From Liolophura sinensis (lineage: Eukaryota > Mollusca > Polyplacophora > Chitonida > Chitonidae): a stretch of DNA of 64,000 nucleotides. The translations under genes were made by a program, and so were the position numbers. The notes beneath the pieces are model-generated. The model was not told the origin of the DNA. It made no database searches and saw only the letters and a list, made by a program, of their open reading frames with translations. Positions 33,273-48,111 of the stretch are shown piece after piece. Numbering within the stretch: the stretch's first letter is position 1; each line of letters opens with the position of its first letter. The stretch covers positions 33,215,608 to 33,279,607 of the forward strand of contig NC_088300.1 of assembly GCF_032854445.1 (NCBI RefSeq), given 5' to 3'.

Positions 33273-35261
33273 GATAAATGATGGGATCTCCATAAGTGCA
33301 TTCATGTACAGAAGCTTGTGGACTACAGTCCATGTAATCCTGTGATTTTGTTTTAATGTGAGGAAATAAAATACTGTAATGGATACCGATGCAGAAAAAA
33401 AAAATGATACTTGTAGTTACAGCATTTCTGGGAATATGAAATGTGTACATGTAAAACTAGAATTGAGTATAAGTTCTCTTGGGGTCAAGTGGTTGTCTGG
33501 CTCTTGTCAGATTAAGATGCATGCCCTATGTGACATCTGTGACAGCCTCATATCTTAAGCTGATGAAGGACAGCTGAAACTACCTCAGGCACCTTCAGCA
33601 CTCAGCTGATTCACCATGCTCTTAGATAGGCTGTACACCATGCATACTACTTAAGCCTGTAGGTGTACATGTGCATGGACTATGTGTACATGTAACAAGA
33701 GCTATCCACCATACCACTGCCAGTGGGACATCAGGAGTATGTCTTAAACTGCTGTTGATATTCAATCCCATCTGTCACCACACATTCTTTCTTTGGCACC
33801 AGTCTGCAAAACAGTCTTGAAATTGGGAAACAAGATGTCTGGTCGCCATGGCAACCTGTTGAGGAAATTACTAGGATGTGTCAAATTACCACTGTTTACT
33901 GAATCTGCATGTATGTCTCCTCATTGGAAATGCCCTTCCTGTACCCTTGGCCCCCAATCTTTCAACAGCCTGCCTGAGGGTCCCCTAAGCTCTAGATTAG
34001 GAAGAGATAGCTGTAGATAAGAAAATGTGCCATGTGGTAGTGTTTACAGGTCTTACTTGATCAAGGGGTAGGCTGAGGACCAATGACATTTAGCAGAACC
34101 ACTGTTTGAATTTGAAAGTGGTTATTGTACTTGTACATTGGCTCAGTGCTCACATGTACATGTATACATCATGTGTGTACACTATTGTAGATTTACAACA
34201 TTGCCAAAATGCACACATACATCAGAACTGAAATTGAAATTTTCACAACATTGATGTAACCAGTAGATGCCCATGTACTTCAGAAGTAAGAAACAGCAGA
34301 ATGAAATAAAAACCTCTATGTGGGCAATATTGTATTCATTTAAGGGCATCCTACTCACAAAAATACTTGTACTCAAGAAAATGAAACTTTGCACCCTAGT
34401 GGTACAATGTACATCCAAGATCAGTGGGTGTGGCAGTGAGCTACATGTACATATAGAGTGATATTTGGAGCAGATTACAAATGTATATGAATTTGATTAG
34501 GAAACTAATCAGTACTAAATATATATTCATGATTGCCATTTTTTTTTTTTGACAGTGGAAAGGCTTAAGTTATTTGGTGTTAATTCTAACTTCTTTGTTC
34601 AGTTTCAGTTATGTGTGGTGGGACTGATCAAGGAGTACATGCCCTCATTGCCTACTTAAATAAAGGTTTCATTCGTTCATCAGTGTATAGTTCGTAGGGG
34701 AGTAAAGGCCAGCTAGGAAATTGATAGTGGTTATATCTGCTAATCTTTATACTGAAACATTCACCCTTCTTTTGTTATAAGCTGGTATGACCAGTATAAA
34801 TTATCACGCACCTGCGACAGTGTTAAGAGCATATAGATTTTCGGTGAGAAAAACAGAGAAGTTTGTGTTTTTGATCAAGGTGACATGTATCAATATTTAG
34901 TAGGTTAATTCCCTGTACACTTGTAAGGAAGTGTGAGGATCTATATGTGTACATGATGTACGTGAACATGTGTTCATTTGCATTGTCATACCATGGTATG
35001 TGTACCTGTGCTGTGAAAGCTTTGATCACCAAATATAAAGTACCAGTGGTAATCACTATGGAAGTTAAAAAGTGGTTGGAGGTCAGTATAATGCCTATTA
35101 GTTGTGGTTAGTGTTACAGAGGTTAGAAATTGGTTAGTGAAAAAGTTGGAAATTGGTTTCAGGCACTCTTCAGTGAGTCTTAAGTTCTTTGGGTGAGATA
35201 CATGCATGTAAAGGGTATCAGTTGAGATAAATTTGCTAAACACTGGTATGATACATGAATG

Positions 35262-35282
35262 GATATATATATATATATATAT
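35262..35282. repeat. (AT)n microsatellite
   Basis: A short TA run of about 20 bp. Confidence 0.9.
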
Positions 35283-38109
35283 CTGGTTCTTGTTAAGGTA
35301 TTTAATTTTAAATTGTAAGGAAAATTTTATGTTTGGACTTGTTCAGGGTATGTTGCCTACTTGTAGTACCCTGTCAAATTCTCTTTTGAGTGTTTGGGCT
35401 TTTCAAAAACAAGGTTTGAAGTGGGGAAATTTCCAGTAAATGCTGAAAAATATATGTGTTTGATTATGATGTCTGGCCATCCACCTAAATATGAAAATTT
35501 AAGAAGCCTTGAAAAATGATATTTTATGGTGATAAGTTCTATGAATTTAAAAATGCTACATGTATTGCTGACTATGTCATAAGGATAACGTGAAAGTTTG
35601 CTTTGGACGGTTTGTTGGGTACGCTTATTAGTGTCATTAACAATTTTCGTACTAAAGGTCTTGCAAGCATGTATTTATACATATTTCACTGGTATTGTAA
35701 GCTGTGTAGGTTTAGAATTTAGCATTATGGATTGTCAAGTAAATTGACAAGGAAATGTGGTAAAGTTGTATATGAGCTTATTTCAAAACAAAATATTTAC
35801 AGTGGGCATATTTACAGTGCGAGGCATTCTAAGGAGTAAATATTACAGTTGTAATGTGCATAGCTATCCTCCAGTGTTATTGGCAGTGACTCACTCTGCC
35901 TTGCTTGTAGAGTAAATTAACAGATATTACTTTCACAGGTAAACATCAGTGAGTTTGTACTCTACATTGGATGTCAGTGTTCACAAAACGTTGATTCATC
36001 AGAAAAAGCTTTGCCAAGCACTCGGTTAAAACTATCTAAAGCCAAAAATCACTAGGATTATATGTCAAGGAAATTTGCCCTTAAGAAGGATTTCTGTTAA
36101 GATTGACTTTTTTTTTAATAGTGGGAGAAATGTAAGGAGAGTGTGAGACTTGGCCTGTGAGCAGGAGTCTGGATATTGATTTTGGGGAAGTCCCAGTGCT
36201 TTGCTCAGCTGTATTTAACAGAAGTCCAATCTGTCTGGCTGTTGAAGTCTCTAGGGAGGGGATTAGACAGAGTAGCCTGGCTGTTCCCTTAGCCTCCTAC
36301 TGCACTGGGTAAATGTATTACTACATGGCTGAAGGTTTGCCCCAGTCACCTCCCATTGACACAGTGGACAGCTTCAGTGGAGCTTGGCAGCTCTTGTCAC
36401 ATAGGCCTATTATCACAGTAGTGGCTGTGGAGAGGAGTAGATTTCAGCAGCCCTCTGACTAGAAAGTGGATACTTCCTTATGGTTAGAGAGAGCATGGTC
36501 AGGAGCCAGCCACCCTTTATCCTTAGTACTGCACTGCCTGGTACTCACTGATTCCAGAGCTCATTAATGACTGCTGGCTGAGGCATATGTAAGGAGTGGC
36601 GGAACTTAGGCCAGGCTGTGCATAGAGGACTTCACCACTGCTGAGGGTGATTTTGTGCCAAACCCCCTCAAAGAACCCCAGCTGATCATTTCCCAAGAGG
36701 GTCCTGTCCCCCCTCCTGACTCTTGTATGGGGCCAATAATTTGAGCTGATATTTTCTAGCTTCTGTTTTTAAACAGAGGCTGGTGGGCAGAGATTTAGCT
36801 ACAGCTTTATCCTCTCAGGCAGTCATTATCCTGTTCAACCCAGAAAGCTTGTCATTCTGCAGTGTTTCATGTATGTCTTGGTTTTTGGATCTAGGTACAT
36901 GCACATAGATTTATGCCAACCGGATCTTCCGATATTTACGTCTGTGGATAATTCATTCCTTGTCACCCAATCCAAAGGTGGGGAAAGCTTATCCTGGTGT
37001 ATGCTTAATTTTCTGTGTTTTGTGTGTGTGTTTCGCTGGTGGATTCAGTTGTAATACATAATCTGAGGCGATTGTTGTGCTGATGGTGACCACGTCTGTT
37101 AATCAAGGAATATCATCAGCCTTCAGATCATGTGTGTGTGTTCATGCAAGAATTGACCACAACTGACCAGCCACTATTCAGTGCCTGGGCATTCTTCAGG
37201 GAGCGGTGGACCAAGCTTTGCTTGAATTAGTTCTTAACCCTGGTTCCGATATTCTCTGGCAACCCTGACATGCACAGTATAGCTTTGCCCAGATGAAATT
37301 TCTGGTTCAAACAGCTCTGGAGTCCCCTTTGACAGTATTACGTTTCTCAGCTCTCTACATATGAAAGGCAAAGGGGAGACGAGAACAATGACTGGCATCA
37401 GTGATGACAACATGATATTAAAGAGCCTGGCTGGCACAAAGGTAATGTATGACTAATACTATGGCTGTTCAGCACCATTGTCCTCTTGTTGGCTCTAACA
37501 GCCTCCGTTGTCAACCAGTGTCCTTGTAAAGCCTGTTCTGCCTGCGTCAATGCTGCTGACGAACCTGGGCTCGCCTCCATGCTTGATATTAATGCAGCAG
37601 CAAGCCTGCCCTACTATGGTGACTTCCATTATGTTTGATGTGTGATAAATTATGGTTACTCTGATACAGACCTTTGAATTTACTTTGATTCTTCATAAAC
37701 TGTTGTCATGTGTATACATCTTAATGTCCACAATCAGTTTAAACACAGATGTGGATATTGACAGTTGGGGTAAATATTGCACAAAGCTTTTTAAAGCCAA
37801 CAGCTGTGATCTGGTTTGTTCTGGTTGTTCATGCTCATATCGTGAACAAGCAAGATATGTTAAAACTTGACGTGTGGCATGCTATTATGCATTCATTCAA
37901 GCACCAAAATAAATTATCAGTTATTTTGAAACTGGGCCTTTAATTTGTACAGAAACACTGACCTTAAATACAAATATCATATTTGAGACTCAGCGGTGAA
38001 AATCATCCACATTACCCTGTTAATATATACTCATGTATACTCTTATATGAAAGTGTTATGTGTTTTCTTTTTATTTCATTATTAATCAGACTTCCTTGGT
38101 CTTTCCCAA

Positions 38110-38312
38110 CACAAAAGTGCATTTTTGTGGGCAAATAAATGTCACAGAATATTATTTTTGGTGTTGAAATCTACATTTTTCCAGTAGGGCATAATCTTAC
38201 CAAACAAACAAACCTTAAAGCATATGTCTATTATAAGTCAAACTTTTACAATCAGAAAAAATGAGCGAGTTAATCATGGACGAAATTGATGGTCATTTGG
38301 GGTATATCTACA
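38110..38312. repeat. Second copy of the 4.05-kb dispersed repeat, lacking the internal units
   Basis: AAAGTGCATTTTTGTGGGCA through TTTTTCCAGTAGGGCATAAT matches 4046-4163, and GGACGAAATTGATGGTCATT matches about 5028. The roughly 850-bp tandem interior is absent. Confidence 0.7.
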
Positions 38313-38459
38313 TCTGCATCTGCGACAGGCATTACCCTAGTTCCTTACAGTCCCTCATGAAGTTAGTATAGGTCACGTACTGTACATATAGTATACTGGT
38401 GTATGTATAGATCTGTATACATATACATGTGTATAACTCCAGTTGGGATTATATAGCTC

Positions 38460-38503
38460 TAGATATTCTTGAGTACGATGTCAAACACTAAATAAATATA
38501 TAT
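38460..38503 (+). mobile_element. SINE-A tail fragment
   Basis: GATATTCTTGAGTACGATGT followed by CAAACACTAAATAAATATA is the 3' end of the family, directly after a copy of a different dispersed repeat (38110-38312). Confidence 0.65.
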
Positions 38504-40112
38504 AGCTCTAGATGGAGTCAGTGTGGTTTTGGTTTTGGGATGAGACCAGCTAATGTGGACAGCCTTTACTGTGGAAGTACATGTTTTTAATGTTAGGCGG
38601 ATGGCCATGTGAGCCAGGTGGGACATCCTGTAGGAGCCATTGGCTACTCAATGGTGTGTGGCTGTGTGCTCACATCCACTTTGCTGCATTACATATTGAT
38701 GTTGTTGACATCTGGCTGTGGAGATGCAAAGCTCAGATATTGCCTTTTATCATTTGACCAAATCTCAGGGTTTTTGGCACACAGACTGAAACATTGTATG
38801 GTTTGTTACATGGACATGTATACTAGCAATTTTATGGATAAAGTGGTGTATTTTACAAAATATCCTAGTCATGTATGACACCCTGCCTGTAGTGAAAGGA
38901 AAAATGGCTATTGAATGTTTATGTTGCAACAAAGAGAAAAACTGAGTTTTTACCTACATGTAAGTTTTGATATGTGTAAATAGTGCACTTTCAAAAGCAC
39001 GTAAAGGCATTAAATAGATACTTTTGATGTCAGTACGTATGTTATTATGATAAGAATTTAATAAAACTTCATGGAAAACTCTTAAATGACGCTACGCGCT
39101 GAATGAATCCATGAGAATGAAACAAACTGTTTCACTTCGAAAATGCTAAATTTTAGGTGAAATACAGCACATATAGTTCTGGTAAACCACAGTAAGTGAT
39201 TGGATGTGATTTTTATTTGTCTATTGGTGAGAAAAAAATGTGAAGAAATTGCCTGAAGTAGTTCCACTGAAGTACGATGTGCCGGGGTGCCTTACAAAAT
39301 AGACTGTGCTGTGGTCAAATATTAGCTTTGTTTCGTGATGTTTACTTCATTGTATTGTTGGGATTTATACATGTATGTTATGCATTGAGCAAAAATTTTA
39401 ATGATGTTTGGAGTTGTGCTTTCATTTTCTATTCGTTTAGTTTCATATCATAAAAGGTTATCAAATGCGCTTGCTCTTTTTTTAGGTACGAGTAATTGTC
39501 ACATACTAGTTAGTACCTTGTTTGCCCTTGGTAGAGTATGTAGCGAAAAGTTTTATGTAAGGTGGCCTGCATTCATGTATTTAACAGCTCCTAATAATAT
39601 TTAGGCCTACCTTACAACAATTGAGTGCCTTTTTAGTCACCAAAATGGTAAAATAAAGAATGTGGCAAGTCGTAATTCTGGGAAATCGACATGTACATAT
39701 ATATACTTGCAGTCCCTCTCTTGGAAAAGTAGGGAGTGCTGCACTATCGTTGAAAATTATCTGAAGCACTGCTTGACCCCTTGGGTTGTTTGATCTTCCT
39801 AATTGCGTGAATGCAAACAAACTTATTATGCAAAGTTTTTCGTGGTCCGTTGAAGAAGTTATTTGCTAAATTAATTGTGGAATGAGCTGTTAGTAGTCGT
39901 TTGCTCTATGTGATGAACATTTGGATATAATTCTGAAAAGATTGAAAAAAAGGTTGACAGGTTGTACATGTGGTTTATGTGTCTTTGCCATCTTTGTACT
40001 GTTGAGATACAACTATACAATGTAAGGACCAAAACATGTCCTTTGCTATATGTTGTCTTGATCTGTTGCCACATAAGGCAGTGGTACAAACAGTGAAGAT
40101 TTTGAAGATAAT

Positions 40113-40334
40113 GATCCGAGAGCCTCTCACCAATGCGGTCCTATGAGTTCAAGTCCAGTTCATGCTGACTTCCTCTCAGGCCGTATGTTGGAAGGTTTGC
40201 CAGCTACCTGTGTATGATCATGGGTTTCCCCCGCCCTCTGCATGGTTTCCTCCCACCATAATGCTGGTCGCCGATGTATACATGAAATATTCTTGAGTAT
40301 GGCGTAAAGCACCAATCAAATTAATAAATAAATA
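40113..40334 (+). mobile_element. SINE-A, 5' truncated
   Basis: Starts GAGAGCCTCTCACCAATGCG and continues through the B box (ATGAGTTCAAGTCCAG) to CACCAATCAAATTAATAAAT. It is well preserved apart from the missing A-box head. Confidence 0.88.
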
Positions 40335-43226
40335 TTATTTCAATACACGTAAGTATACCTTTACACATATGATTATTAACATTTTCTTCAAGTCAAGAAA
40401 ACATCTGTCTTCTAAGGTTTACTTTACACTTTCATGCTTTTTGCTCATATTTAGGTTATGATACATGTAAATCCCCTGCAGATTTTTTCCTGCCAAGCAA
40501 GCCTCTTTTAAAACATAATTGCATCTCAGTGATGAGCTATTCATAGTCTTAGTGTCTACAGGGCAACTACTTAAAACAATCATCAGGCAACCACCTGATG
40601 GCAGCCTTCCAAACAAAGATCAAAACCTCACCTACATGTATGTTATTCTCCTGTTATTCTACCAAGGCACTTCTTCCTGGGAATAAAAAGCTGGTGGTGA
40701 TAGGATTTTCTTTTTGTGCCTTACTCAAGAGCACTTCACTAACATACTCAAGTTTATTAGTGAAAGGAAGGCTACCCACATTTCCAAGTAACAGAGAAAT
40801 CTCAATATGCCATTCCACAGCTGGATCCAAAGCCAACAAGGACAGGATTTGAACTCAGTCTCTTGAATAGCTATTTGTGTGGGCTGCAGCAGTCTATACC
40901 TGTTGGTTAGGTATTCATGTGTACATGTATGTATATATATTTATATATGCATGCACATTTCTCCTTTGGCTGTGTGTTTCTTTCTGTTTGTATTTCACTA
41001 TCTATTTGAATCAGCTAAATTTCTAAGGATAGACATGTAAATGTTGTTTTAATGATGATAAAGCCATCTTAGTTTAGAGCAGAAAAAAAACATGCAAGTG
41101 TAGTACATAATGTACATTTGTAATTAAGTATACATAGAGTTACATATGAGCATGTCCTTTATAAAGAATAATAAATTATTTGTGCCAGATGCATGTACAC
41201 GCACAATAGTAACTAATATAAAGATCAGTCCACATGTATTTGCTCTACCCAAACTTTCACTGTTAGCATTTAAAATTCCATGTGGTTTTTTTTTGTTTTT
41301 TTTGATAACGTATAAAAAACAATGCTGGTGAACTGAAAACAATTAAAGTTGATACAGAGGTAATTTTACACTGATCCTAGCCAAAATAACATTATTGTAA
41401 GAACAATCCCACCATTTACTGTACATATCGCTTTTTGGTGTGCTTAGTAGCATATGGGTTAAAATCACAAGCCTCTGTTTGTTTCCTCAACTAGTATCAT
41501 CACATTGGTCTGTGGATAGGAACATTTTGATTGCCATGTCAGTGTTTATTAGAGAATGTGAACCGGGAAACTCTAAACCAAAAAATGTAAGATCATCACT
41601 TGCATAAATCTGGAATGTTTACTTTCCACATTAGTTAGATTATTGGACTGCTCTGCAGCATAAAAAATTAAAAAAAAAAAACAAACAAAAAACACATTAA
41701 AGATTTAGTTTCATGAATTCATTAATTTCTCTGACTCTCTTGGGTGCTCATGCTGTGTGTCTGTCATACTATAGATTTAGTGGCATCAGAAGCAGTACGA
41801 CCATGATTGTATCACTTTTCACCCCCCCCCCCCCCAAAAAGGGAGAAATAAATAAATCAAAAGTAAAGTTAAACAAATTTAATGGCCACCAACAAAATGA
41901 AGGCACTTGATGCACACACATGTGCACTGTGGACTGTTAAGCACAGAACACTACAATGGATCTATGTGAAATACAAAAATCCCATAAAACAATTTCAGGG
42001 CATTTCCAGCCATCTAGCATCCCAAAGCTTCCAGGGCCTAGATGTCCTGTGGACCTTCACCTTTTTTGCTGGGATAGTCAATCGATGGCTGTACCACTTT
42101 CAAATTGCTTCTGTGGCGCCTGACGTATGACGGCTATAAACTGCACAGTATCATGTTGGTGCATAGATGTTTTTGATATTTAAAATCTGATTATATGTGT
42201 ATCATATCACATTAGGATAGCTATGTAGAATTTATTTTAGAAAGGAAACAACTCTGCATTGCCAAGCACTTGAGATATCTCACAACACAGAGCCAAACCA
42301 GACTGTACAAGAACTGGATTTGAGCTCACACCCATTCTATTCATGCCAGTGTTCTAACCAGGCTCTCCTCATGTCCTTCAAACAAATTCTTCCAAAAAAA
42401 TTAAGGTGGCAAAATCAAAAGGATGTGGCAGAAATTTACTGCTGTCGTGATGTTTCCGTTTCTTAAGAATCCAGTGATATAAACTTCACACTGGAATCAT
42501 TCTGATAGAACCCACTTTTTGTCTGTCGACTGTCTCTCCCCCCCACCCCACCCCACCCCCAACACACACACACCCACCAAAAAAAAAAAATAAATGCATC
42601 TTTTTTTTAAATTATTTTTTATGCAATCCTCCTGTCCATGTACGATATAGATGTTCAGTGAATTTGTATGTGTCTGTTTGTAGTGATGACTATATTTTAT
42701 CTTACAAACCACATTTGTGCTGTTGTTTAGTGTTCTCATCAATACAATCCAAGATCAATTCTCTCTTCCCATTGTATCAACAGAAATGGGGAAACATGCC
42801 CAGGTTTGTTAGTCAGCCAGAACGCCTTCGGGTATTTCAGGATGTATTGATCACTATGGTCTGCTATACTGTACACACACACACACAGAGCATGGGGTGG
42901 GGTGGGGGGTGGGGACTTAGCCTGGCATATCTGGGACATCTTTTGTTCAGGAAAACATCACTCAATTTGTCCCAGTTCAGCTTTCCCCTCTGGCCTAATG
43001 GCATCACGCTCGGTCTCATGTTCTGATTTTGCACAAATGATATTTTGTACAGGCTGGTATTGTTGTGATCTCTTTCTGTGATTTTGATGGTTCGATCCTC
43101 ACATCAGAGGTTCATGGTGTCTGAAAGCAAAAATGGAATCATCTTTTGCTTTTACTACATGCATACAGTTACTAGGTGACGGTATTCTATGATACATACT
43201 CAAGTTTATTAGTGAAAGCTTAGTAT

Positions 43227-43440
43227 GGAGGGAGCCTATGGCTCAGTGGTAAGATATGCAACTATAAACTGCTGGTGCTCAAGGTGAGGGTTCTGTTCCA
43301 GTGTTGGTTAGGGAATTCCAAGCCTCATCTGCTCCTATTGTTCATGGCCCCTGCATTAACATGTAAGTGACAGTAAGGGGCCTTTTACTCAGTCTCACAT
43401 GTATTGGAAGTTCAGAATTATTAGTAATAATAATAAAAAA
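43227..43440 (+). mobile_element. Possible third SINE-like element
   Basis: GAGCCTATGGCTCAGTGGTA resembles a polymerase III A box, with GAGGGTTCTGTTCCAG as a weak B box about 50 bp on; the segment ends in an AATAATAATAAAAAAAAA tail. Only one clear copy was found in this window, so the call rests on structure. The preceding string ACTCAAGTTTATTAGTGAAA at 43199 also occurs at 40746. Confidence 0.45.
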
Positions 43441-44816
43441 AAATTGCAGGAGTTAAATCATATACATGTATTTATTTTCAGTTTTGCCCTTTATGTGGTC
43501 TGTTAACCATTGCGCTGATTTTGCTGATCTCGGTGTATTTGAAGAACATGTGTTTTTGTGTAGGTGAGCTGTATTTATATGTTGCACCCGAAGGACGTAT
43601 CACTGCATTGCATTTTTAATGCAGGATAAAATTATAACTTTCAGAGATGTACTTTGCTGCTTTAAGCAATATCAGATGAAGCCATTACATGTTTGATCAT
43701 CAGGAATCAATGATGTCATGACCTTATTTCTGCTTCTGTTTGTGTACGCAAGCTTACGGGCACATTATAAATACTTGTGTAAAGAGTGTAACAACAGCTG
43801 TTTCTGAAGCTGACTGTTATATCACAAACATATATATGGAAACAGGCTATGATGTACGAGCAGACAGGAAACCACTGATGTGGCCCTTCACCCTGTTCTT
43901 GTCCCCCTAGCCAGCATATCCTGCCAGTTCATTATGAGGGCCTGTTGTAATTGGTGTAACACTGGGTCTGGTCCGCCCTCTCAGATTGCCTCTTATTAGT
44001 CTAGCACCCAAGGGGATTATAAAGGTCAAAGAGCATAATCACATGTTCTGTGTGTGACATGTGCAAGTCTGTGTATGTATTCATATGTGTACATGAATAT
44101 TATATGAACCTGCACACAACTGAAGCTCTTTAGAGCCAAATAAATGCTGATTCATGAAATACTGATTAATGAACTATTTTTAAAAAAAGCTGCAGTTGAG
44201 CCTTGTTTTGATGTGAAAAATAGCTGTGAATGAATGTGTTTTTGAAAGATTGTATAAGGAAACAAATGTATGTATGAAGAATGCAATCCAGCTGTTTCCG
44301 TAATAGAATACAGACCTACAAGTGAAATATTTTCAAAATATCATCAACCCTACAGTTGACCGTATGGATGATCGGCCTAATAAGAACATGTATGCAAGAG
44401 TAGATAAGGTTCATGTTAATACCATGCGTACCCTCTCGCATGGCATTTGATAATTGCCAAAAGTATGCATGGATTAGAGCTAAAGTGGTCATATCAATGA
44501 TAGTATAGTACATTATTTTAGGAACTGTTTTTACAAATGGAAAGCCATAAACCTCACTGGCATATGGCAAACATCATTAAATGCCACAAATGTACATGTA
44601 TACATGGTACATGTATAAATAAAACTTATGAAAAATTCCATTATTATTGTGTTTACCTTCATATTTGATATCCACTGAACTAGCTGGTGACATTTATATA
44701 GATTTAAGCTCATTTGGGCACTGGGTATATCTTGAAACCCACAGTGTACATGTATATGTAATGTAACAGAGTGATATATAAGTGCCGTCTATTTCTTGGC
44801 TGGAGGGAAATTCCCT

Positions 44817-44887
44817 TTAGTCTAGTAGTCAAAGCGTGGGCTCCAAACCCAGAGGTCGTTGGTTCAAATCCCTAGCTGTTAGGCCAT
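44817..44887 (+). pseudogene. tRNA-like sequence, anticodon loop CTCCAAA
   Basis: TTTAGTCTAGTAGTCAAAGC fits a polymerase III A box and GGTTCAAATCC a B box. An anticodon stem TGGG/CCCA closes a 7-base loop that would show anticodon CCA (Trp). The T stem pairs poorly and no clean acceptor stem can be drawn, so it is a tRNA-derived repeat head or a tRNA pseudogene, not a working tRNA. Confidence 0.5.
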
Positions 44888-46644
44888 CACAGTAAGTCAA
44901 CTAATGTTGACTTTTTTAAGATATGTAAACAAGCGCATGTGTATGTTGATGATGATTTTGAAAACGAGCTCTCTTTTATGAAATAAATTTGATGTTCACT
45001 CTCATGTACATCATACATATACGTCATGATAACCTTAAATAGACTGATGAGTAAAGACGAGCTATTTTTCAGCTCACTATCTACCTTCAGGCTTTTGGGC
45101 TACATGCACTTATAACAGGAGTGTTAATGTAAAAGAAACCTTAAATGTGAAGTAAGGGTCATCATACAGACAACTGAAAACTATGCTTAAAAGTTTTCAG
45201 ACTTTTTATAAGTGTTGAAAGGCATTCAAATATTTGAATACTATGGTGGGCTTTATGAGCCATACTGACAGTATCTAGAAACATCACCTTCTTTCCCCTC
45301 ATGTCCACCAGAAGGATTGAATTTTTGGGGACTTTATTTCAGTAATCTTTTACTTCTGGGTAGAAAGAGTTTTTCTAACATTCAGTGTGATTAGACTTCG
45401 AAAAACTTCCTGTGACAACAGTCATTGAACTCTAGTAATATGGTCCATAAAACCTACCTTAGAATTCAAATGTTTGAACGCCTTTAACTCTTATCACAAA
45501 AATCTAAAAAAATAAAGTATATGTTTTCCATATAGACAGTGCAGTTGCATGGCTGTTTTTTTATACCATCAATAAAACTGAACTCTGTGGTAAATAAGAT
45601 ATATGTATGCTTTTTATTATTGATAGATAATTAATATAAGTAGATAAATGGGAGAAGCTTTCTTAGAAATACATTCAGGGGAGGTAATTCTTCACACCAT
45701 AAGTTTGAAGGGAAATAACCTTTTGATATAAGGAGACAAAAACATGACAAAAAAAAACCATTCAGTACATGAATAATGAAAGTCAACATATATACCTGTG
45801 TTTATGAAGTCTTTTCAACAAATAGTTGATTTCAGTATAGTCCTGCATTTGGTATATGACATGCAAGCATGCAGTATGTTTCATGTAAACTATCCCCTCT
45901 TTGCAGATGTAAAAATATGTGTCTTTCAATAATAAAGTACAGGAGTACTTAAGTCTTCATCAATCTGATAATACTGGACAGGATTTTCTGTATCTCGCAA
46001 GAATGAAACTCTTTGAAGAAGTTAAAAATCTAAACAGATTGTTGCCTATGACGTCAAGGAAGCTAAAGCTTAAACAGATGGGCGATTCTGTGACCTAAGT
46101 GCACGTGTACACATTGACGTTAGAGCAGGGCTCCATAACAGTGTGTGGGTGAGTGCGGAAATACAGAATGAGTCATAGTTGAATATATCAGTGATTAATC
46201 CATTTTTTGTGGAACTGGCAACAGCTGGTAGATTGTAACGTGTTCTTCCCATTACTGCTTCAAGGATATGTTTGAGTGGTGAAATATCTAGGCCAGTGCA
46301 CTTTGTATTGAAGACTTTCTTTCTAGATTCTCAATTTTACAATGAGATCACTTTCATTTTTATTTTACATCTACAGATAACTGAAAATGCATACATGTCA
46401 AGCACTGGCTCTGAAAGCTTAATAAATGTTAAAATTTCTTTATAGAAATTTATATCTGGAAGTTGACATTATAAACCTTGGGTATAAATAGCATTTTGTA
46501 CTGGGGAAAACACACTAGGAAGCCAGGAGACACACTTTAACATGTGACAATTATCATTGTACATTGACTACAAGAATTTTCAAAACTTGGAGCTTGTATG
46601 CTTTTACCAAATTACAAAATATTGTGTCCACATTGTATGTTTTT

Positions 46645-46905
46645 GTGAATTTTGATTTGAAAGTAAGAGAGAATGAATGAATGAATGAATGATTATGGTT
46701 TGATGCCACATCAGCAATATTTCAGCCATATCGTGGTGAGAGAGAATTAATGTAATGTCCGCCTGTGTGTGTGTGTGTGTATATATGGGCGAACAGCAAT
46801 TGTCAAAGGAGACAAGCGACAGAGCATGGTGTACCTGTACAATTAGCAGAAGCTGATTCATGTATAAATTTTGATTTGAAAGTAAGAGAGAATGAATGTA
46901 ATGTC

Positions 46906-46945
<40 letters not shown>

Positions 46946-47467
46946 GGGGAACAGCAATTGTCAAAGGAGACAAGCGACAGAGCATGGTGTACCGGTACAA
47001 TTAGCAGAAGCTAATTCATTTATTTTGATTTGAAAGTAAGAGAGAATGAATGTTATGTCCACCTGTGTGTGTGTGTGTATGGGGGAACAGCAATTGTCAA
47101 AGGAGACAAGCGACAGAGCATGGTGTACCTGTACAATTAGCAGAAGCTAATTCATTTATTTTGATTTGAAAGTAAGAGAGAATGAATGTTATGTCCACCT
47201 GTGTGTGTGTGTGTATGGGCGAACAGCAATTGTCAAAGGAGACAAGCGACAGAGCATGGTGTACCTGTACAATTAGCAGAAGCTGATTCATTTATTTTGA
47301 TTTGAAAGTAAGAGAGAATGAATGTAATGTCCACATGTGTGTGTGTGTGTATGGGCGAACAGCAATTGTCAAAGGAGACAAGCGACAGAGCATGGTGTAC
47401 CTGTACAATTAGCAGAAGCTGATTCATTTATTTTGGTTTGAAAGTAAGAGAGAATGAATGTAATGTC

Positions 47468-47517
<50 letters not shown>

Positions 47518-47914
47518 GGGGAACAGCAATTGTCAAAGGAGACAAGCGACAGAGCATTGTGTACCTGTACAATTAGCAGAAGCTGATTCATTTATTTTGA
47601 TTTGAAAGTAAGAGAGAATGAATGTAATGTCCACATGTGTGTGTGTGTGTATGGGGGAACAGCAATTGTCAAAGGAGACAAGCGACAGAGCATGGTGTAC
47701 CTGTACAATTAGCAGAAGCTGATTCATTTATTTTGATTTGAAAGTAAGAGAGAATGAATGTAATGTCCACCTGTGTGTGTGTGTGTGTGTGTGTGTATGG
47801 GGGAACAGCAATTGTCAAAGGAGACAAGCGACAGAGCATGGTGTACCTGTACAATTAGCAGAAGCTGATTCATTTATTTTGATTTGAAAGTAAGAGAGAA
47901 TGAATGTAATGTCC

Positions 47915-47955
<41 letters not shown>

Positions 47956-48070
47956 GGGGAACAGCAATTGTCAAAGGAGACAAGCGACAGAGCATGGTGT
48001 ACCTGTACAATTAGCAGAAGCTGATTCATTTATTTTGATTTGAAAGTAAGAGAGAATGAATGTAATGTCC

Positions 48071-48111
<41 letters not shown>

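Noticed and set aside
32677-33305. Three overlapping minus-strand frames of 160-197 codons
   Set aside because: By-products of the 29-bp minisatellite, with the same 29-residue period in every frame.
33793-34020. Plus-strand frame of 75 codons
   Set aside because: Looks slightly protein-like but matches nothing I know, and has no convincing splice sites.
44817-44887. Functional tRNA-Trp gene
   Set aside because: A and B boxes and an anticodon stem are present, but the T stem pairs badly and no acceptor stem can be drawn.
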